From Pontibacillus sp. HMF3514 (GTDB lineage: Bacteria; Bacillota; Bacilli; Bacillales; BH030062): DNA of 64,000 nt. Location: NCBI RefSeq assembly GCF_009858175.1, contig NZ_CP047393.1, positions 682,001 to 746,000 on the forward strand. The letters run 5' to 3'. The notes under the pieces are model-generated. The model did not search any database and was not told where the DNA came from. It saw only the letters and a list, made by a program, of their open reading frames with translations. A program made the translations under genes and the position numbers. Of this stretch, positions 28,838 through 38,881 are shown piece by piece (the stretch's first letter is position 1; each line of letters starts with the position of its first letter).

Positions 28838-28944
28838 CAGAAACTGCTAAAATAGGAAATGAACAGTTCTTCAAACTTTTATGAGTAATACAAGAAAAAT
28901 TAGGCAAACTACTCTTGATTACTTATAAGAAGGAGCGATTTTAC

Positions 28945-29565
28945 ATGAAGAAGCTGTTAGTGCCTTTATTTTTGGTAGGCTTGTTTTTCGTGTTCATGTT
29001 GCCAAATGTTACACATGCACAATCAGATACGTACACAGTCAAAAGTGGGGATACGCTTTGGAAGATCTCTAAGAAGTATCAAATCGGACTTTCCGAGATT
29101 ATTAATGCTAACCCTCAATTTGAAAATCCTGACTTAATTTATCCTGGTGATCAAGTTACCATTCCACTAAAGCCAAATATTAAGTCGATTGAACAACAAG
29201 TTATTGAGTTAACAAACCAAGAACGTGCTAAACAAGGTCTTCCTGCTCTAAAAGCAGATTGGCAACTTTCTCGTGTGGCTAGATATAAATCTGCTGATAT
29301 GAGAGATAAAGGATATTTCTCTCACAACTCACCGACATATGGTTCACCATTTCAAATGATGAAGTCGTTCAATGTGCAATACACGAAAGCTGCTGAGAAT
29401 ATCGCTGCTGGCCAAACATCTGCAAGAGCAGTTGTTAATGCATGGATGAACAGTTCAGGTCATCGTAAGAACATTCTAGATCGTGAACTTACTTATATTG
29501 GAGTAGGCTATGCAAAAGGTGGAAGTTACGGTCACTATTGGACACAAATGTTTATAAGAAAATAA
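28945..29565 (+). CDS. Secreted LysM-CAP domain protein (YkwD-like)
   Basis: 206 aa from ATG 28945 (AGAAGGAG at 28928-28935; the in-frame codon at 28915 has no ribosome site). Signal peptide 1-26 ending VTHAQ; one LysM domain (~30-74, YTVKSGDTLWKISKKYQIG) for peptidoglycan binding; CAP/SCP domain (~85-205) with the landmarks HNSPTYGSPFQMM, ENIAAGQ, WMNSSGHRKNIL and GHYWTQMF. Bacillus relatives include cell-wall and spore-coat proteins; the biochemical role of CAP in these is unknown. Single gene with terminator. Confidence 0.92.
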   Translation: MKKLLVPLFLVGLFFVFMLPNVTHAQSDTYTVKSGDTLWKISKKYQIGLSEIINANPQFENPDLIYPGDQVTIPLKPNIKSIEQQVIELTNQERAKQGLPALKADWQLSRVARYKSADMRDKGYFSHNSPTYGSPFQMMKSFNVQYTKAAENIAAGQTSARAVVNAWMNSSGHRKNILDRELTYIGVGYAKGGSYGHYWTQMFIRK

Positions 29566-29576
29566 AAGTAATATGA

Positions 29577-29607
29577 AAAGTCAGCTTAGAATGAGCTGGC
29601 TTTTTTT
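29577..29607 (+). terminator. Terminator of the LysM-CAP gene
   Basis: AAAGTCAGCT pairs with AGCTGGCTTT, then T7. Confidence 0.8.
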
Positions 29608-29750
29608 AATTATATAAACTTTCTAAAACACACATGAAAATCACTGATGTGGATAGTCTAAGAAGAGGCAAAAATAATTTGAAAAACCTCAAATTCCCCG
29701 ACAGCAAAGGGGTTAAACATGTTTTTTAAGGTTTCTGGAAATGTTTGCAT

Positions 29751-29779
29751 TTGCTAGACGTCCGACAACTTGATACAAT
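29751..29779 (+). promoter_or_regulatory. Probable SigA promoter of nupC
   Basis: TTGCTA (29751-29756), 17-bp spacer, TACAAT (29774-29779), 93 bases before the start. Nothing else is evident in the 29608-29871 gap. Confidence 0.5.
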
Positions 29780-29871
29780 CTTCTTCGGAAGGTAGGAATG
29801 AAAGCATTTTCATAACTCCTTAATTACACACTTTTAAAATATACATTAACGAAAGGGGAGGCTGGCTCATC

Positions 29872-31083
29872 ATGGGAATTCTTCTTGGTTTGCTTGCTAT
29901 TGCAGTTGTTCTTGGTATTGCATTTTTAATGTCCAACGATAGAAAAAACATTAATTATGTAGCAATTGGAATCATGATTGCTCTGCAACTTGTGACAACA
30001 TGGTTCATGTTTAATACTAAAATCGGAAATATTATCGTAACATTTATTTCTGGTATTTTTGATGCTCTAATTAAATACGGTAAAGAGGGTGTTAACTTTA
30101 TTCTTGGGGGCGTTGCTCGTGTTCCAATGGATAATGGTGAACCATCAAACATTTTCTTTTTCGATGTGCTTTTATTAATTATTTTCTTTGCTACGATTTT
30201 ATCTGTTCTAACTTATTTAAAGATTCTTCCTACAATTATTAAATATATTGGTGCCTTTCTTTCTTGGATTACAGGTTTACCAAAGGTTGAATCCTTTAAC
30301 GCGGTTAACAGTATTTTCTTTGGACAATCCGAAGCATTATTAGCTATTAAATCTCAGTTCCACCACTTAAGTGAGAACCGTCTTTACATTGTAAGCGCTT
30401 CTGCAATGGGTTCTGTTTCGGCTTCGATTGTAGGGGCTTACATGCAGATGATTCCTGAACAATTTGTATTAGTGGCATTACCGCTAAACATGTTCTCTGC
30501 ATTAATCTTGGCTTCCATTATTGCTCCGGTTAAAGTTCCTAAGGAAGAAGATGTTGTAGATATTAAAGAAGTATCGAATGCAAAAAGCTTTTTCGAAGCT
30601 ATGGGTAATGGTGCCCTAGATGGTGGTAAAATTGCTCTTATTGTAGCTGCTATGCTTGTTGCATTCATCGCATCACTAGAGCTTGTTAACTCAGTGATTT
30701 CAATGATTTTTGCAGGTGTAACATTACAACAGATTCTGGGTTATATCCTAGCACCAATTGCGTTCCTAATGGGTATTCCTTCTGGAGAGCTAATTCAAGC
30801 AGGAAGTCTAATGGGTACAAAGATTGTTACGAACGAATTCGTTGCAATGCTACAGCTTTCACCAATGATTGCAGATGGTGCTCTATCTGATAAAACAGTT
30901 GGTATTGTATCCGTATTCTTAACAAGCTTTGCAAACTTCTCTTCCATCGGTATTATTGCTGGTACAGTTCAAGGTATCGACAGTAAAAAAGGTGCAACAG
31001 TTTCGAAGTTTGGTCTTAAGTTGCTTATCGGTGCAACACTTGGGTCAATTCTTTCAGCCACTATTGCTGGCTTATTCCTATAA
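29872..31083 (+). CDS. nupC: Concentrative nucleoside transporter (CNT/NupC family)
   Basis: 403 aa, about ten hydrophobic segments. The N-terminal Nucleos_tra2_N, gate domain and C-terminal domain are recognisable: FVFGGVA-like region VNFILGGVARVPM, the core KVESFNAVNSIFFGQSEALLAIK, and MGIPSGELIQAGSLMGTKIV with NEFVAML. These contain the family's nucleoside- and cation-contacting E/N residues. Imports nucleosides by H+ or Na+ symport; in a halophile Na+ coupling is plausible but not decidable here. ATG 29872 follows AAAGGGGAGG. Stand-alone gene. Confidence 0.93.
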   Translation: MGILLGLLAIAVVLGIAFLMSNDRKNINYVAIGIMIALQLVTTWFMFNTKIGNIIVTFISGIFDALIKYGKEGVNFILGGVARVPMDNGEPSNIFFFDVLLLIIFFATILSVLTYLKILPTIIKYIGAFLSWITGLPKVESFNAVNSIFFGQSEALLAIKSQFHHLSENRLYIVSASAMGSVSASIVGAYMQMIPEQFVLVALPLNMFSALILASIIAPVKVPKEEDVVDIKEVSNAKSFFEAMGNGALDGGKIALIVAAMLVAFIASLELVNSVISMIFAGVTLQQILGYILAPIAFLMGIPSGELIQAGSLMGTKIVTNEFVAMLQLSPMIADGALSDKTVGIVSVFLTSFANFSSIGIIAGTVQGIDSKKGATVSKFGLKLLIGATLGSILSATIAGLFL

Positions 31084-31098
31084 AATATTGGATAATAG

Positions 31099-31137
31099 AA
31101 CTGGAATAAACATATACTTGTTTATTCCAGTTTTTTT
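31099..31137 (+). terminator. Terminator of nupC
   Basis: AACTGGAATAAAC / TTTATTCCAGTT long stem followed by T7. Confidence 0.88.
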
Positions 31138-31209
31138 ATTTCACCTTAAGAAAGCTTGAAATTTTAGCACAGAAGTGAATCGGCGTAGTGAAAATTTTGA
31201 AAGAATGAA

Positions 31210-31276
31210 GTATAAGTGCAACTAAGCCTCTGTCTACGCCTTTAAAGGCTTGCCAATCGGCAAGTTTTCTTTATCT
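31210..31276 (+). repeat. Dispersed intergenic repeat with CTTGCC-AATC-GGCAAG hairpin
   Basis: This non-coding stretch has a short perfect stem CTTGCC/GGCAAG (31249-31254 with 31259-31264) and shares an exact 20-mer (31254-31273) with 17098-17117. No gene is seen in the 31138-31365 gap. Confidence 0.45.
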
Positions 31277-31365
31277 GACCTCTAAGATTATTGCATCAGG
31301 TTTAATCAAACATTTATTTGGAAATTTAACCTAAGAGATCAATACAAAAAAGGGGTGGAGGAACA

Positions 31366-32793
31366 ATGCCAGATCAATATGGCTTATTCATTAATGGAAA
31401 ATGGGTAGAAACCCAGGATAAAGCAGACGTGAAAAACAAATATACAGGGGAAGTATATGCTGAAGTATCTAAAGCAGGTGAACAAGATGTAGAGGAAGCG
31501 ATCCACAGTGCTCATCATGCTTATAAACACACAGAATTATCACCATATGAACGCTACAAGATTTTAAATAAAGTAAGTGAGCTACTTCAGGTAAGAAAAG
31601 AAGAGCTTGCTCAAAATATTACAAGTGAAGCGGGTAAACCAATTAAACAAGCAAGAACAGAGATTGATCGTGCTACACAAACGTTTGAATTAGCAGCTGA
31701 AGAAGCAAAGCGCATTCATGGGGAAGGTGTTCCTGTAGAGGCAGCTCCTGGATCTGAAAACCGTATGGCTTTCACATTAAAGGTTCCTGTTGGAGTTGTA
31801 GGAGCGATAAGTCCTTTTAATTTCCCAGTAAACCTTGTTGCGCACAAAATTGCTCCAGCCATCGCTGCAGGAAATACGGTTGTACTTAAACCTGCAAGTG
31901 CAACGCCAATTTCTTCATTAAAGTTAGCAGAATTGTTTGAAGAAGCGGGTCTCCCAGCTGGGTTCTTAAATGTTGTTGTAGGTTCTGGTTCAACAGTGGG
32001 TAATCAAATGATGAAAGATAAACGAATCAACTTATACACTTTTACAGGTAGTGCCGAAGTAGGACTGAAGTTAAAACAAAATACCGGCTTAAATAAGTTG
32101 ATTTTAGAACTAGGAAATAACTCTCCTGTCATTGTAGATGAAGAAGCAGACATAGACTTGGCTGCCAAGACACTAGCACAAAAGAGCTTTGCATATGCTG
32201 GCCAGGTGTGTATTTCAGTGCAACGCATCTATGTGCACGATAAAGTTATGAAAGAATTTAGAGAAAAACTTCTTGATGCAATTAATGACTTGCATGTTGG
32301 TGATCCATTTGATGATAAAACGGATGTAGGGCCAATGATTAGTGAAGATGAGGCAGAACGTGTTGAAGAATGGATCCAAGAAGCCAAAGGTCAAGGTGCT
32401 GAAGTACTTCTTGGGGGACAGAGAGATGGAGCATTGTTTGAACCAACTGTTTTAGCAAACACAGACCATAATATGAAGGTAGTTTGTGAAGAGCTCTTTG
32501 CTCCGGTTGTGACACTAATGTCCTTCTCTGATTTCGATGAATGCTTAAATGAAGTTAATAACTCTGAGTATGGATTACAAGGCGGTATTTTTACTAAGAA
32601 TGTGGATAAAGCCTTTAAAGCAGCACGAAAAGTTGAAGTAGGAGGCTTCATGATTAATGATGCTTCTCAATACCGTGTTGACCTTATGCCATATGGTGGC
32701 GTGAAAAACAGCGGTTGGGGCAAAGAAGGTCCAAAGTATTCCATTGATGAAATGACTGAAGAGCGATTGATCGTTATGAATCTACAAAACTAA
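31366..32793 (+). CDS. NAD(P)-dependent aldehyde dehydrogenase
   Basis: 475 aa, standard ALDH length. Begins QYGLFINGKWVET; nucleotide-binding loop FTGSAEVGLKLKQ; general-base Glu248 in LILELGNNSP; catalytic Cys282 in YAGQVCISVQR. The CISVQR context is seen in lactaldehyde- and phosphonoacetaldehyde-type ALDHs and differs from GQ-CTC (the other ALDH in this window), so the substrate class is different; the exact substrate is not decidable. ATG follows GGGGTGGAGG. No neighbouring pathway genes. Confidence 0.92.
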   Translation: MPDQYGLFINGKWVETQDKADVKNKYTGEVYAEVSKAGEQDVEEAIHSAHHAYKHTELSPYERYKILNKVSELLQVRKEELAQNITSEAGKPIKQARTEIDRATQTFELAAEEAKRIHGEGVPVEAAPGSENRMAFTLKVPVGVVGAISPFNFPVNLVAHKIAPAIAAGNTVVLKPASATPISSLKLAELFEEAGLPAGFLNVVVGSGSTVGNQMMKDKRINLYTFTGSAEVGLKLKQNTGLNKLILELGNNSPVIVDEEADIDLAAKTLAQKSFAYAGQVCISVQRIYVHDKVMKEFREKLLDAINDLHVGDPFDDKTDVGPMISEDEAERVEEWIQEAKGQGAEVLLGGQRDGALFEPTVLANTDHNMKVVCEELFAPVVTLMSFSDFDECLNEVNNSEYGLQGGIFTKNVDKAFKAARKVEVGGFMINDASQYRVDLMPYGGVKNSGWGKEGPKYSIDEMTEERLIVMNLQN

Positions 32794-32797
32794 AAAT

Positions 32798-32825
32798 AAA
32801 AGGTCAGCCTTTGGCTGACCTTTTA
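32798..32825. terminator. Bidirectional terminator between ALDH and MATE genes
   Basis: AAAAGGTCAGCC-TTTG-GCTGACCTTTT near-perfect stem-loop with A and T tracts on both sides. Confidence 0.88.
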
Positions 32826-32884
32826 ATATTTCAATTTTCTACAATATTTCCAAGGAAATAGCGAGAGAATAAACGTTGCGACAA

Positions 32885-34225
32885 TTATTTTTGTTTTTGA
32901 ATCGAGAGCAGTCGAAATAACAATGTTATGGCTCCGGCACTTAGTCCGATTATGAGCCCCATCCAATATCCAGCAGGACCAAAAGAGGTAAAGTTCGCAA
33001 ACAAATACCCACTTGGTAAACCGATGATCCAATAAGAAATAAACGCCATAACCAAGGTAATGTTTACGTCTTTATATCCACGTAAAGCTCCTTGTAGTGG
33101 AGCGCCGAAAGCGTCCGCTAACTGGAAGAAAATTGCATAAAATAAGAAGTGCTTTGTCATTTCAATCACGAAAGTTTGATCACTATACATACGGGCTACA
33201 GGGTCATCAAAAGCATAGATGGCAATTCCGCTTAATATAGCCATCCCAACGGCTATGATGATTCCCATAAAACTGTATTGCCGTGAATCTTTTTCACGAT
33301 TACCACCAGCTTCAAAACCCACTGCGATTGTCAGGGCCATTGATATACTTAATGGAATCATATATAGAAACGAAGCAAAATTTATAGCTGCTTGGTGGGC
33401 TGCAATGGTAGCTGTGTCATAAGCACTCATAAATAAAGTAACAGCTGCAAAGATACTTACTTCAAAAAATATAGCAAAACCAATCGGGACACCAATTTTC
33501 AGTTGATCCCACCAGGTTTTGAAAGAGGGTTTATTCATTTGAGTGAAGATGGAGTAACTTGAAAATGGGCGTACTCTCCATGTAACCCAAACGATGATCA
33601 AACAGGATATCCAATACGTAATTGAAGAAGCAACACCTGCTCCAACTCCACCTAAAGCGGGCATGCCTAATTTTCCAAATATAAATGCATAATTGGACAC
33701 AATATTAATAGGTAGAGACAACAAAATAATAATCATCGTCATCCTTGTATGGCCCAATGCATCAATGAAACATCGCAGTAAGTTAAAGATGAATAATGGA
33801 ATAATTCCTGTACTCAAAGCGACTAAGTAAAATTTGGAAATAGATCGTACGTCTTGTTCCAGGTCCATCATGGCTAAAACTGGATCTAGCAAGAAGTACC
33901 CAATAATTATAACGACAATAGCCATGGCAATGGAGAGATACAAGCCTTGTTGAACAGCATGGGGAACATCTTCTTTTTTATCTGCACCGGTTAATTGTGC
34001 TACGATAGGAGAAAGAGCCATCAGAATGCCGTTCACTCCTGTGAAAATGGGAACCCAAAGACTTGAGCCAATAGCAACTCCAGCTAGGTCTTTGGCGCCG
34101 GCTTTACCAGACATAACCGTATCAAAAAAGTTCATGGCATACATACCTAATTGAGTAATTAGAATAGGAAATAGGATGAGGAGAAACAATTTCATTTTTT
34201 GTTGTAGTGAATCTGTTTTGTACAT
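32885..34225 (-). CDS. MATE family multidrug/cation efflux protein
   Basis: 446 aa with twelve hydrophobic helices in two homologous halves, each starting with the family's dimer-like arrangement: FPILITQLGMYAMNFFDTVM near the N-terminus and KIGVPIGFAIFFEVSIFAAV at the second half. The acidic residues usual for NorM-type cation coupling are present, including the FDT motif. Expected to exchange H+ or Na+ for organic cations. ATG 34225 follows GGGAG on the minus strand. Single gene convergent with the ALDH gene. Confidence 0.92.
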   Translation of the reverse strand: MYKTDSLQQKMKLFLLILFPILITQLGMYAMNFFDTVMSGKAGAKDLAGVAIGSSLWVPIFTGVNGILMALSPIVAQLTGADKKEDVPHAVQQGLYLSIAMAIVVIIIGYFLLDPVLAMMDLEQDVRSISKFYLVALSTGIIPLFIFNLLRCFIDALGHTRMTMIIILLSLPINIVSNYAFIFGKLGMPALGGVGAGVASSITYWISCLIIVWVTWRVRPFSSYSIFTQMNKPSFKTWWDQLKIGVPIGFAIFFEVSIFAAVTLFMSAYDTATIAAHQAAINFASFLYMIPLSISMALTIAVGFEAGGNREKDSRQYSFMGIIIAVGMAILSGIAIYAFDDPVARMYSDQTFVIEMTKHFLFYAIFFQLADAFGAPLQGALRGYKDVNITLVMAFISYWIIGLPSGYLFANFTSFGPAGYWMGLIIGLSAGAITLLFRLLSIQKQK

Positions 34226-34342
34226 ATTTCTCCCTTCCTTTTCTGTGTGTTTTCTAATACGATAAGAGGGATTATAGCATATATTGTAGAAAAGCGCTTA
34301 AAATAACTGACTTCCTACTTGCTGAAGAAAGGACGACTGAAT

Positions 34343-35407
34343 ATGACATCGAAACGTATTTTATTTACAGGAGGCGGCACTGCAGGGCATGTGATCGTTA
34401 ACCTAGCGCTCATCCCGATGTTTCAAAAAGAGGGATGGGAAGTGGACTATATAGGATCTTATGATGGCATTGAACGTAAGCTGATTGAACCTTTGGAAGG
34501 TGTCACATATTATTCTATCTCCACAGGAAAGCTACGACGCTATTTTTCAAAGGAAAACTTTAAGGATCCATTTAAAGTGTTAAAGGGAACGGGTCAAGCT
34601 TTATCCATTTTAAGAAAACGAAAGCCTCAAGTTGTATTTTCGAAAGGTGGATTCGTCTCTGTTCCTGTTGTAACAGCCGCTAAGCTAAACGGTATTCCAG
34701 CAGTGATTCATGAATCAGATTACACACCAGGTCTCGCCAATAAATTAGCCATCCCATTTGCGAAAAAGGTATTAGCTACATTTCCGGAAACCATGGAGCA
34801 TTTACCTGAACAGAAGGCTGAATGGGTTGGTGCTGTAGTCCGTGATGAATTATTTGAGGGTGATCCTCAAAAAGGCTATTCACTATGTGGATTTACAAAG
34901 GAAAAGCCCGTTATGCTTGTTATGGGGGGAAGCTCTGGTTCGAAAAAGATAAATGAATCAATTCGAGGGAACCTTGATCAACTATTAGAGAAGTTTCAGA
35001 TTGTACATCTGTGTGGTCATGGGAATAAAGATGAAGATATTCAGAGACAGGGCTATGCTCAGTTTGAATATGTAAATGAAGAACTGACCGACTTATTTGC
35101 GATAACAGATTTTGTTGTTTCTCGTGCAGGATCTAATGCAATATTTGAATTTCTTGCATTAAAGAAACCAATGCTTTTAATTCCGCTATCTCGCTATGCT
35201 AGTAGAGGAGATCAGATTGTGAACGCCCAATCATTTGTTAAACAAGGGTTTGCGCGTATGGTTGAGGAAGAAGAGCTAGAGGAGGATCGTTTCTTACAAG
35301 AAGTTGAACAGCTTCAAGAAGAACAAGATCAAATCCTGGAAAACATGGAACAGTATCAAAATGAGAGAGCTAAAGAAAAAGTGATGGAAATTATTAAAAA
35401 TGCCTGA
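34343..35407 (+). CDS. MurG-like UDP-GlcNAc transferase paralogue
   Basis: 354 aa from ATG 34343 (AAAGGA upstream; the TTG at 34319 is in frame but lacks a ribosome site). GT28 architecture: [10 protein letters not shown] glycine-rich loop in place of the canonical [34 protein letters not shown], and [20 protein letters not shown] with the nucleotide-sugar contacts. Canonical MurG makes lipid II from lipid I. This gene stands alone, not in a dcw cluster, and resembles the second MurG found in some Bacillus; it probably has a specialised role, such as in spore cortex (inference). Confidence 0.88.
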   Translation: MTSKRILFTGGGTAGHVIVNLALIPMFQKEGWEVDYIGSYDGIERKLIEPLEGVTYYSISTGKLRRYFSKENFKDPFKVLKGTGQALSILRKRKPQVVFSKGGFVSVPVVTAAKLNGIPAVIHESDYTPGLANKLAIPFAKKVLATFPETMEHLPEQKAEWVGAVVRDELFEGDPQKGYSLCGFTKEKPVMLVMGGSSGSKKINESIRGNLDQLLEKFQIVHLCGHGNKDEDIQRQGYAQFEYVNEELTDLFAITDFVVSRAGSNAIFEFLALKKPMLLIPLSRYASRGDQIVNAQSFVKQGFARMVEEEELEEDRFLQEVEQLQEEQDQILENMEQYQNERAKEKVMEIIKNA

Positions 35408-35425
35408 GAATACATCTTGATATGA

Positions 35426-35460
35426 ATAAAACGAGCTTGGCTGCCAAGCTCGTTTTATTT
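35426..35460 (+). terminator. Terminator of the murG-like gene
   Basis: Nearly perfect 15-bp stem ATAAAACGAGCTTGG / CCAAGCTCGTTTTAT with a 3-base loop. Confidence 0.9.
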
Positions 35461-35540
35461 TAACTCTATTTAAAGGAAAGCCTATTCGACGCTTATGAAA
35501 AAATTTTATATAATAAAGTGAGACAATAAGGGGGAGTTAT

Positions 35541-35885
35541 ATGAGTTCTGTATTTTGTCGTTATTGCTATAAAGATATAAATAAACGGGACGAACTTGTT
35601 ACAGCAACTAATTATCTACGCATTAGACCGTATCACTATCTCTGTTTTGGAGAAGTGGAACAGGAGACAATCGCAACCGTTCGATCTTGGAAACCAATGA
35701 ATGGCCCTATGGGGAATATTACGTTTGCCATTCTGCTGATATTTGTCGGTGTGATGGCTTTAACTGACGTATTTGAAGAGATCGGAAATTTACTTGGTGC
35801 TCTAGCATTATATCCACTTATTTTACGAATTTTATCGTTTTTCATGTATGAATTAAGGGTTCCCGTACACAAAGATGGAAGATAG
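35541..35885 (+). CDS. Small membrane protein with N-terminal CxxC
   Basis: 114 aa. N-terminal FCRYCYKDINKRDEL gives one CxxC (Cys6, Cys9) and a third Cys near residue 35, possibly a metal site. Two hydrophobic segments follow (~58-78 and ~83-103). GGGGGAG precedes ATG 35541. I do not recognise the family; the CxxC plus two-helix layout suggests a cytoplasmic zinc-ribbon tethered to the membrane. Confidence 0.7.
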   Translation: MSSVFCRYCYKDINKRDELVTATNYLRIRPYHYLCFGEVEQETIATVRSWKPMNGPMGNITFAILLIFVGVMALTDVFEEIGNLLGALALYPLILRILSFFMYELRVPVHKDGR

Positions 35886-35901
35886 AAGAAGTTTTGTTAG
35901 G

Positions 35902-35933
35902 GAGCTCCGCACGAAAGTGGCAGAGCTCCGCAC
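35902..35933 (+). repeat. Short direct repeat GAGCTCCGCAC x2
   Basis: Two 11-bp copies at 35902-35912 and 35923-35933, 21 bases apart start to start, in an otherwise featureless 35886-36096 gap. Confidence 0.5.
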
Positions 35934-36096
35934 AACATTGTCCCCCACACATCCTCATAAACATCCAGAATATTTTTCCTTTAATTTGAAATCCTATTAT
36001 GGTAATGTATTAATGTTGCTTTGAAAAACCTCATGCTTACGAGCGCGGTGAATCACTCGTCATTCAATCACAGAGTAGTGAAAGGAGAATGACTCG

Positions 36097-38367
36097 ATGA
36101 AAAACCATCCCGATTATTTAGAAGAAGAGGAACGTTTACGTTTTACAAAAGCGTATATGGATTCTGTCATCGCAGCTCAGGAAACCGACCAAGAGACGTT
36201 GAAGAAACGTCAGGAAAGCACTGTTGCTTCACTCGATTTTAAAGATAGTAGTTTGAAGTATCAGGATATGCTGAACCATGCAAATTTTATGCAGATGTCA
36301 CGAGAGCAACTCAAGAACCTCAAAAGACTCCGGAAGAAACCGTATTTTGCCCGCATTAATTATCAACGTAAAGAAAAAGCAGAAGAAGAGATTTTTTACA
36401 TAGGAAAGGTATCGTTATTTGATCGTGAAACCCAGCAGCCGATCATTTTGGATTGGCGTTCTCCGTTAGCGAATGTATATTATGAAGGTCGTTTGGGAGA
36501 TGTCAGCTATGAAGCTCATGGGGAAACATATGAGGGAACCGTATCTCTTAAACGCCAATACTCCATAGAAGATGGAGAACTTTTGGACTTTCAGGATATC
36601 GATATCACCACGAAAGATGACTTACTTCAAAGTTCATTATCCCAAAACGCAGATCATCGTTTAACTGAAATTGTTTCAACGATTCAAGAAGAACAAAACC
36701 GTGTCATACGTGCTGATCTCCGTAAGCCAATCATTGTACAAGGTGCAGCAGGAAGCGGGAAAACAACGATTGCTTTACACCGAGTATCTTATTTTTTGTA
36801 CACCTTAAAAGACATTTTCCACCCATATGAAATGCTGATTTTAGCACCCAATCGCTTGTTTATTGATTATATGAAAGAAATTCTACCAGAGTTAGGTGTT
36901 GATCAATCGCGTTCAACGACTTTTGTAGACTTTGTTCAGCTTGTTACGGAACATGGGTTTGAAGTACAGACTCAGCATGAAACCTTGATGAATGCGCTTG
37001 AAACACAAGAAAATCAAGAAGTGCTAAACATAGCTGAGTTAAAAGGATCCCCTCAATTTGAAAGGATTTTAGATAGGTATATCTATGAGATTAAGAAAGA
37101 GTTTATTGTTGAGGATGACTTTATGGTAGCTGGCTTTCGTATTGTAAATGGGAAAAGGGTTAAACAAATGTTTTTAGAGGACTATGCCTATCTTCCTTTT
37201 TACAAGCGAAAAGAAAAAATACGCCAAATCCTCATGAGTGATATACGCCGCAAGAAAAAAGTCATGTTAGATAAAATTCAAAAGCGATATGATGATGAAT
37301 TGGACAAAGCGATGTATAGCATAAAAGATCCTGATAAACGAAAAAGGCGAGTTAGTTTCTTACTTGATCAAAAAGAATATAAGTTGAATGAGATTGAGAC
37401 GGAATCCAAAAAAGGTGTCCGAACTTTTATGAAAAAGTTTCCGAATCGTTCTCTTAATTACTATTTTAAGCGGTTATATCAGGAAGATGATACGTTTCAT
37501 TATGCTTTTGAAGAAGTTAGCGAAAGTAAGAGGGAGTTCATTCGCAAGCACTCCTTGCACCAAATTCGTAAGAAGAAAGTAGATGCTGAAGATTTAGCCA
37601 CCTTCCTATACTTGCAGGCTGTGTTATATGGAGTGGAGAAGGATTACAAGGCGAAAAAGGTCGTCATTGATGAAGCACAGGATTATTCTTATATGGAGTT
37701 TGTCAGTCTAAAGAGAAGTTTAAATACCGAACTATTTACGATCGTGGGTGACTTGGCACAAGGGATTTATCGATACCGAGGTTTGAAGCATTGGCAATCT
37801 CTTATAGATCATGTGTTTAAAGCACCAAACTATTTAACGCTCCAAAAAACGTACCGAACAACGATCGATATTATGAGTGTGGCTAATCAAATTTTATCCT
37901 ATATGGATGATGATCTTCCTCAAGCAGAGCCGGTTGTAAGGCGTGGAGAAAAGCCTTCGTTTCATACATTAAAAGATGATACAAATTGGGGAGAACGCCT
38001 CCATCATCAGTACACGCAACTTAAAGAGGAAGGATTTAAATCATTTGTTATCATAGGAAAAACGTTAAATGAATGTCATACCATATACAACGAGCTAGAG
38101 CCTCATTTCTCACAAGACATTCAAGTGATAGATGACCACGAGGATATGGAAAAGGACAAAGCCGTTATTTTACCAGTTTATCTATCAAAAGGATTAGAAT
38201 TTGATTGTGTATTTTTAGTGGGGCTTGATGATGGTTATAATCAAAATGAACTTGACATGAAGTTGCTATATGTCGCTATGACACGACCCCTACACCGATT
38301 ATTCTTTTGGGGAGAGTCTCCTTCAACATTTTTGTTGAATTTAGTTGAACCAGAAACTGTAGAGTGA
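36097..38367 (+). CDS. helD: HelD-like RNA polymerase-recycling helicase (UvrD-like SF1)
   Basis: 756 aa. N-terminal coiled-coil arm (~1-85), then SF1A core with Walker A QGAAGSGKTTIALHRVSYFL (K222), an inserted HelD-specific charged domain (~325-500), motif II VVIDEAQDYSYMEF, and C-terminal LPVYLSKGLEFDCVFLVGLD with YVAMTRPLHRLFF. HelD binds stalled RNA polymerase, penetrates its channels and releases nucleic acid in an ATP-dependent way (established for Bacillus/Mycobacterium HelD). ATG follows AAAGGAG. Single gene. B. subtilis helD is of the same length class. Confidence 0.93.
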   Translation: MKNHPDYLEEEERLRFTKAYMDSVIAAQETDQETLKKRQESTVASLDFKDSSLKYQDMLNHANFMQMSREQLKNLKRLRKKPYFARINYQRKEKAEEEIFYIGKVSLFDRETQQPIILDWRSPLANVYYEGRLGDVSYEAHGETYEGTVSLKRQYSIEDGELLDFQDIDITTKDDLLQSSLSQNADHRLTEIVSTIQEEQNRVIRADLRKPIIVQGAAGSGKTTIALHRVSYFLYTLKDIFHPYEMLILAPNRLFIDYMKEILPELGVDQSRSTTFVDFVQLVTEHGFEVQTQHETLMNALETQENQEVLNIAELKGSPQFERILDRYIYEIKKEFIVEDDFMVAGFRIVNGKRVKQMFLEDYAYLPFYKRKEKIRQILMSDIRRKKKVMLDKIQKRYDDELDKAMYSIKDPDKRKRRVSFLLDQKEYKLNEIETESKKGVRTFMKKFPNRSLNYYFKRLYQEDDTFHYAFEEVSESKREFIRKHSLHQIRKKKVDAEDLATFLYLQAVLYGVEKDYKAKKVVIDEAQDYSYMEFVSLKRSLNTELFTIVGDLAQGIYRYRGLKHWQSLIDHVFKAPNYLTLQKTYRTTIDIMSVANQILSYMDDDLPQAEPVVRRGEKPSFHTLKDDTNWGERLHHQYTQLKEEGFKSFVIIGKTLNECHTIYNELEPHFSQDIQVIDDHEDMEKDKAVILPVYLSKGLEFDCVFLVGLDDGYNQNELDMKLLYVAMTRPLHRLFFWGESPSTFLLNLVEPETVE

Positions 38368-38396
38368 AAGATAAAGCTTTAGAATCTATAAAATAA

Positions 38397-38442
38397 GAAA
38401 AGTTGTAAGTGTGGATATATCATCCGTGCTTACAACTTTTTA
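38397..38442 (+). terminator. Terminator of helD
   Basis: AAAAGTTGTAAG (38398-38409) pairs with CTTACAACTTTT (38429-38440), with a loose inner stem. Confidence 0.8.
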
Positions 38443-38881
38443 GTGAAATCGTATGCCTTAAGAAGAAATAATTTAAGTGTCCCCCTTGAGACGGGTAAAG
38501 GTGATATTGTTGATGTACTACCAATGATATAAAAGTAGGTACGTATAGATATAGTATTGAACTACGGAGACAAGTCAGTAAAGAGAAGGCTTAAGCCCAT
38601 CTCAATTTTATTCTTTAATATATAAAAATAACTTATCCATTTCCATGAATATGAATGATTACTAGTTTATATGAATAACTGATTTGGGAATAGTGTATAT
38701 AATCCCAAGTATGCAAAAATATAATGAACCAAATACTGACTATTAAAGAGTAATATAGAGGAAAACCGTCAATTTCAATATGAAAGCGATTTATATAACT
38801 TCTAGCTATACTTATTATAAAAAATGACGAAATGCGACACATTATGCGTTTTGAGTTTAAGAGACATTTTTCTGTAAAATA

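Noticed and set aside
38633-38842. 69-aa minus-strand ORF rich in Ile, Ser, Tyr and His
   Set aside because: AT-rich sequence with no ribosome site or promoter; composition is that of translated AT-rich non-coding DNA.
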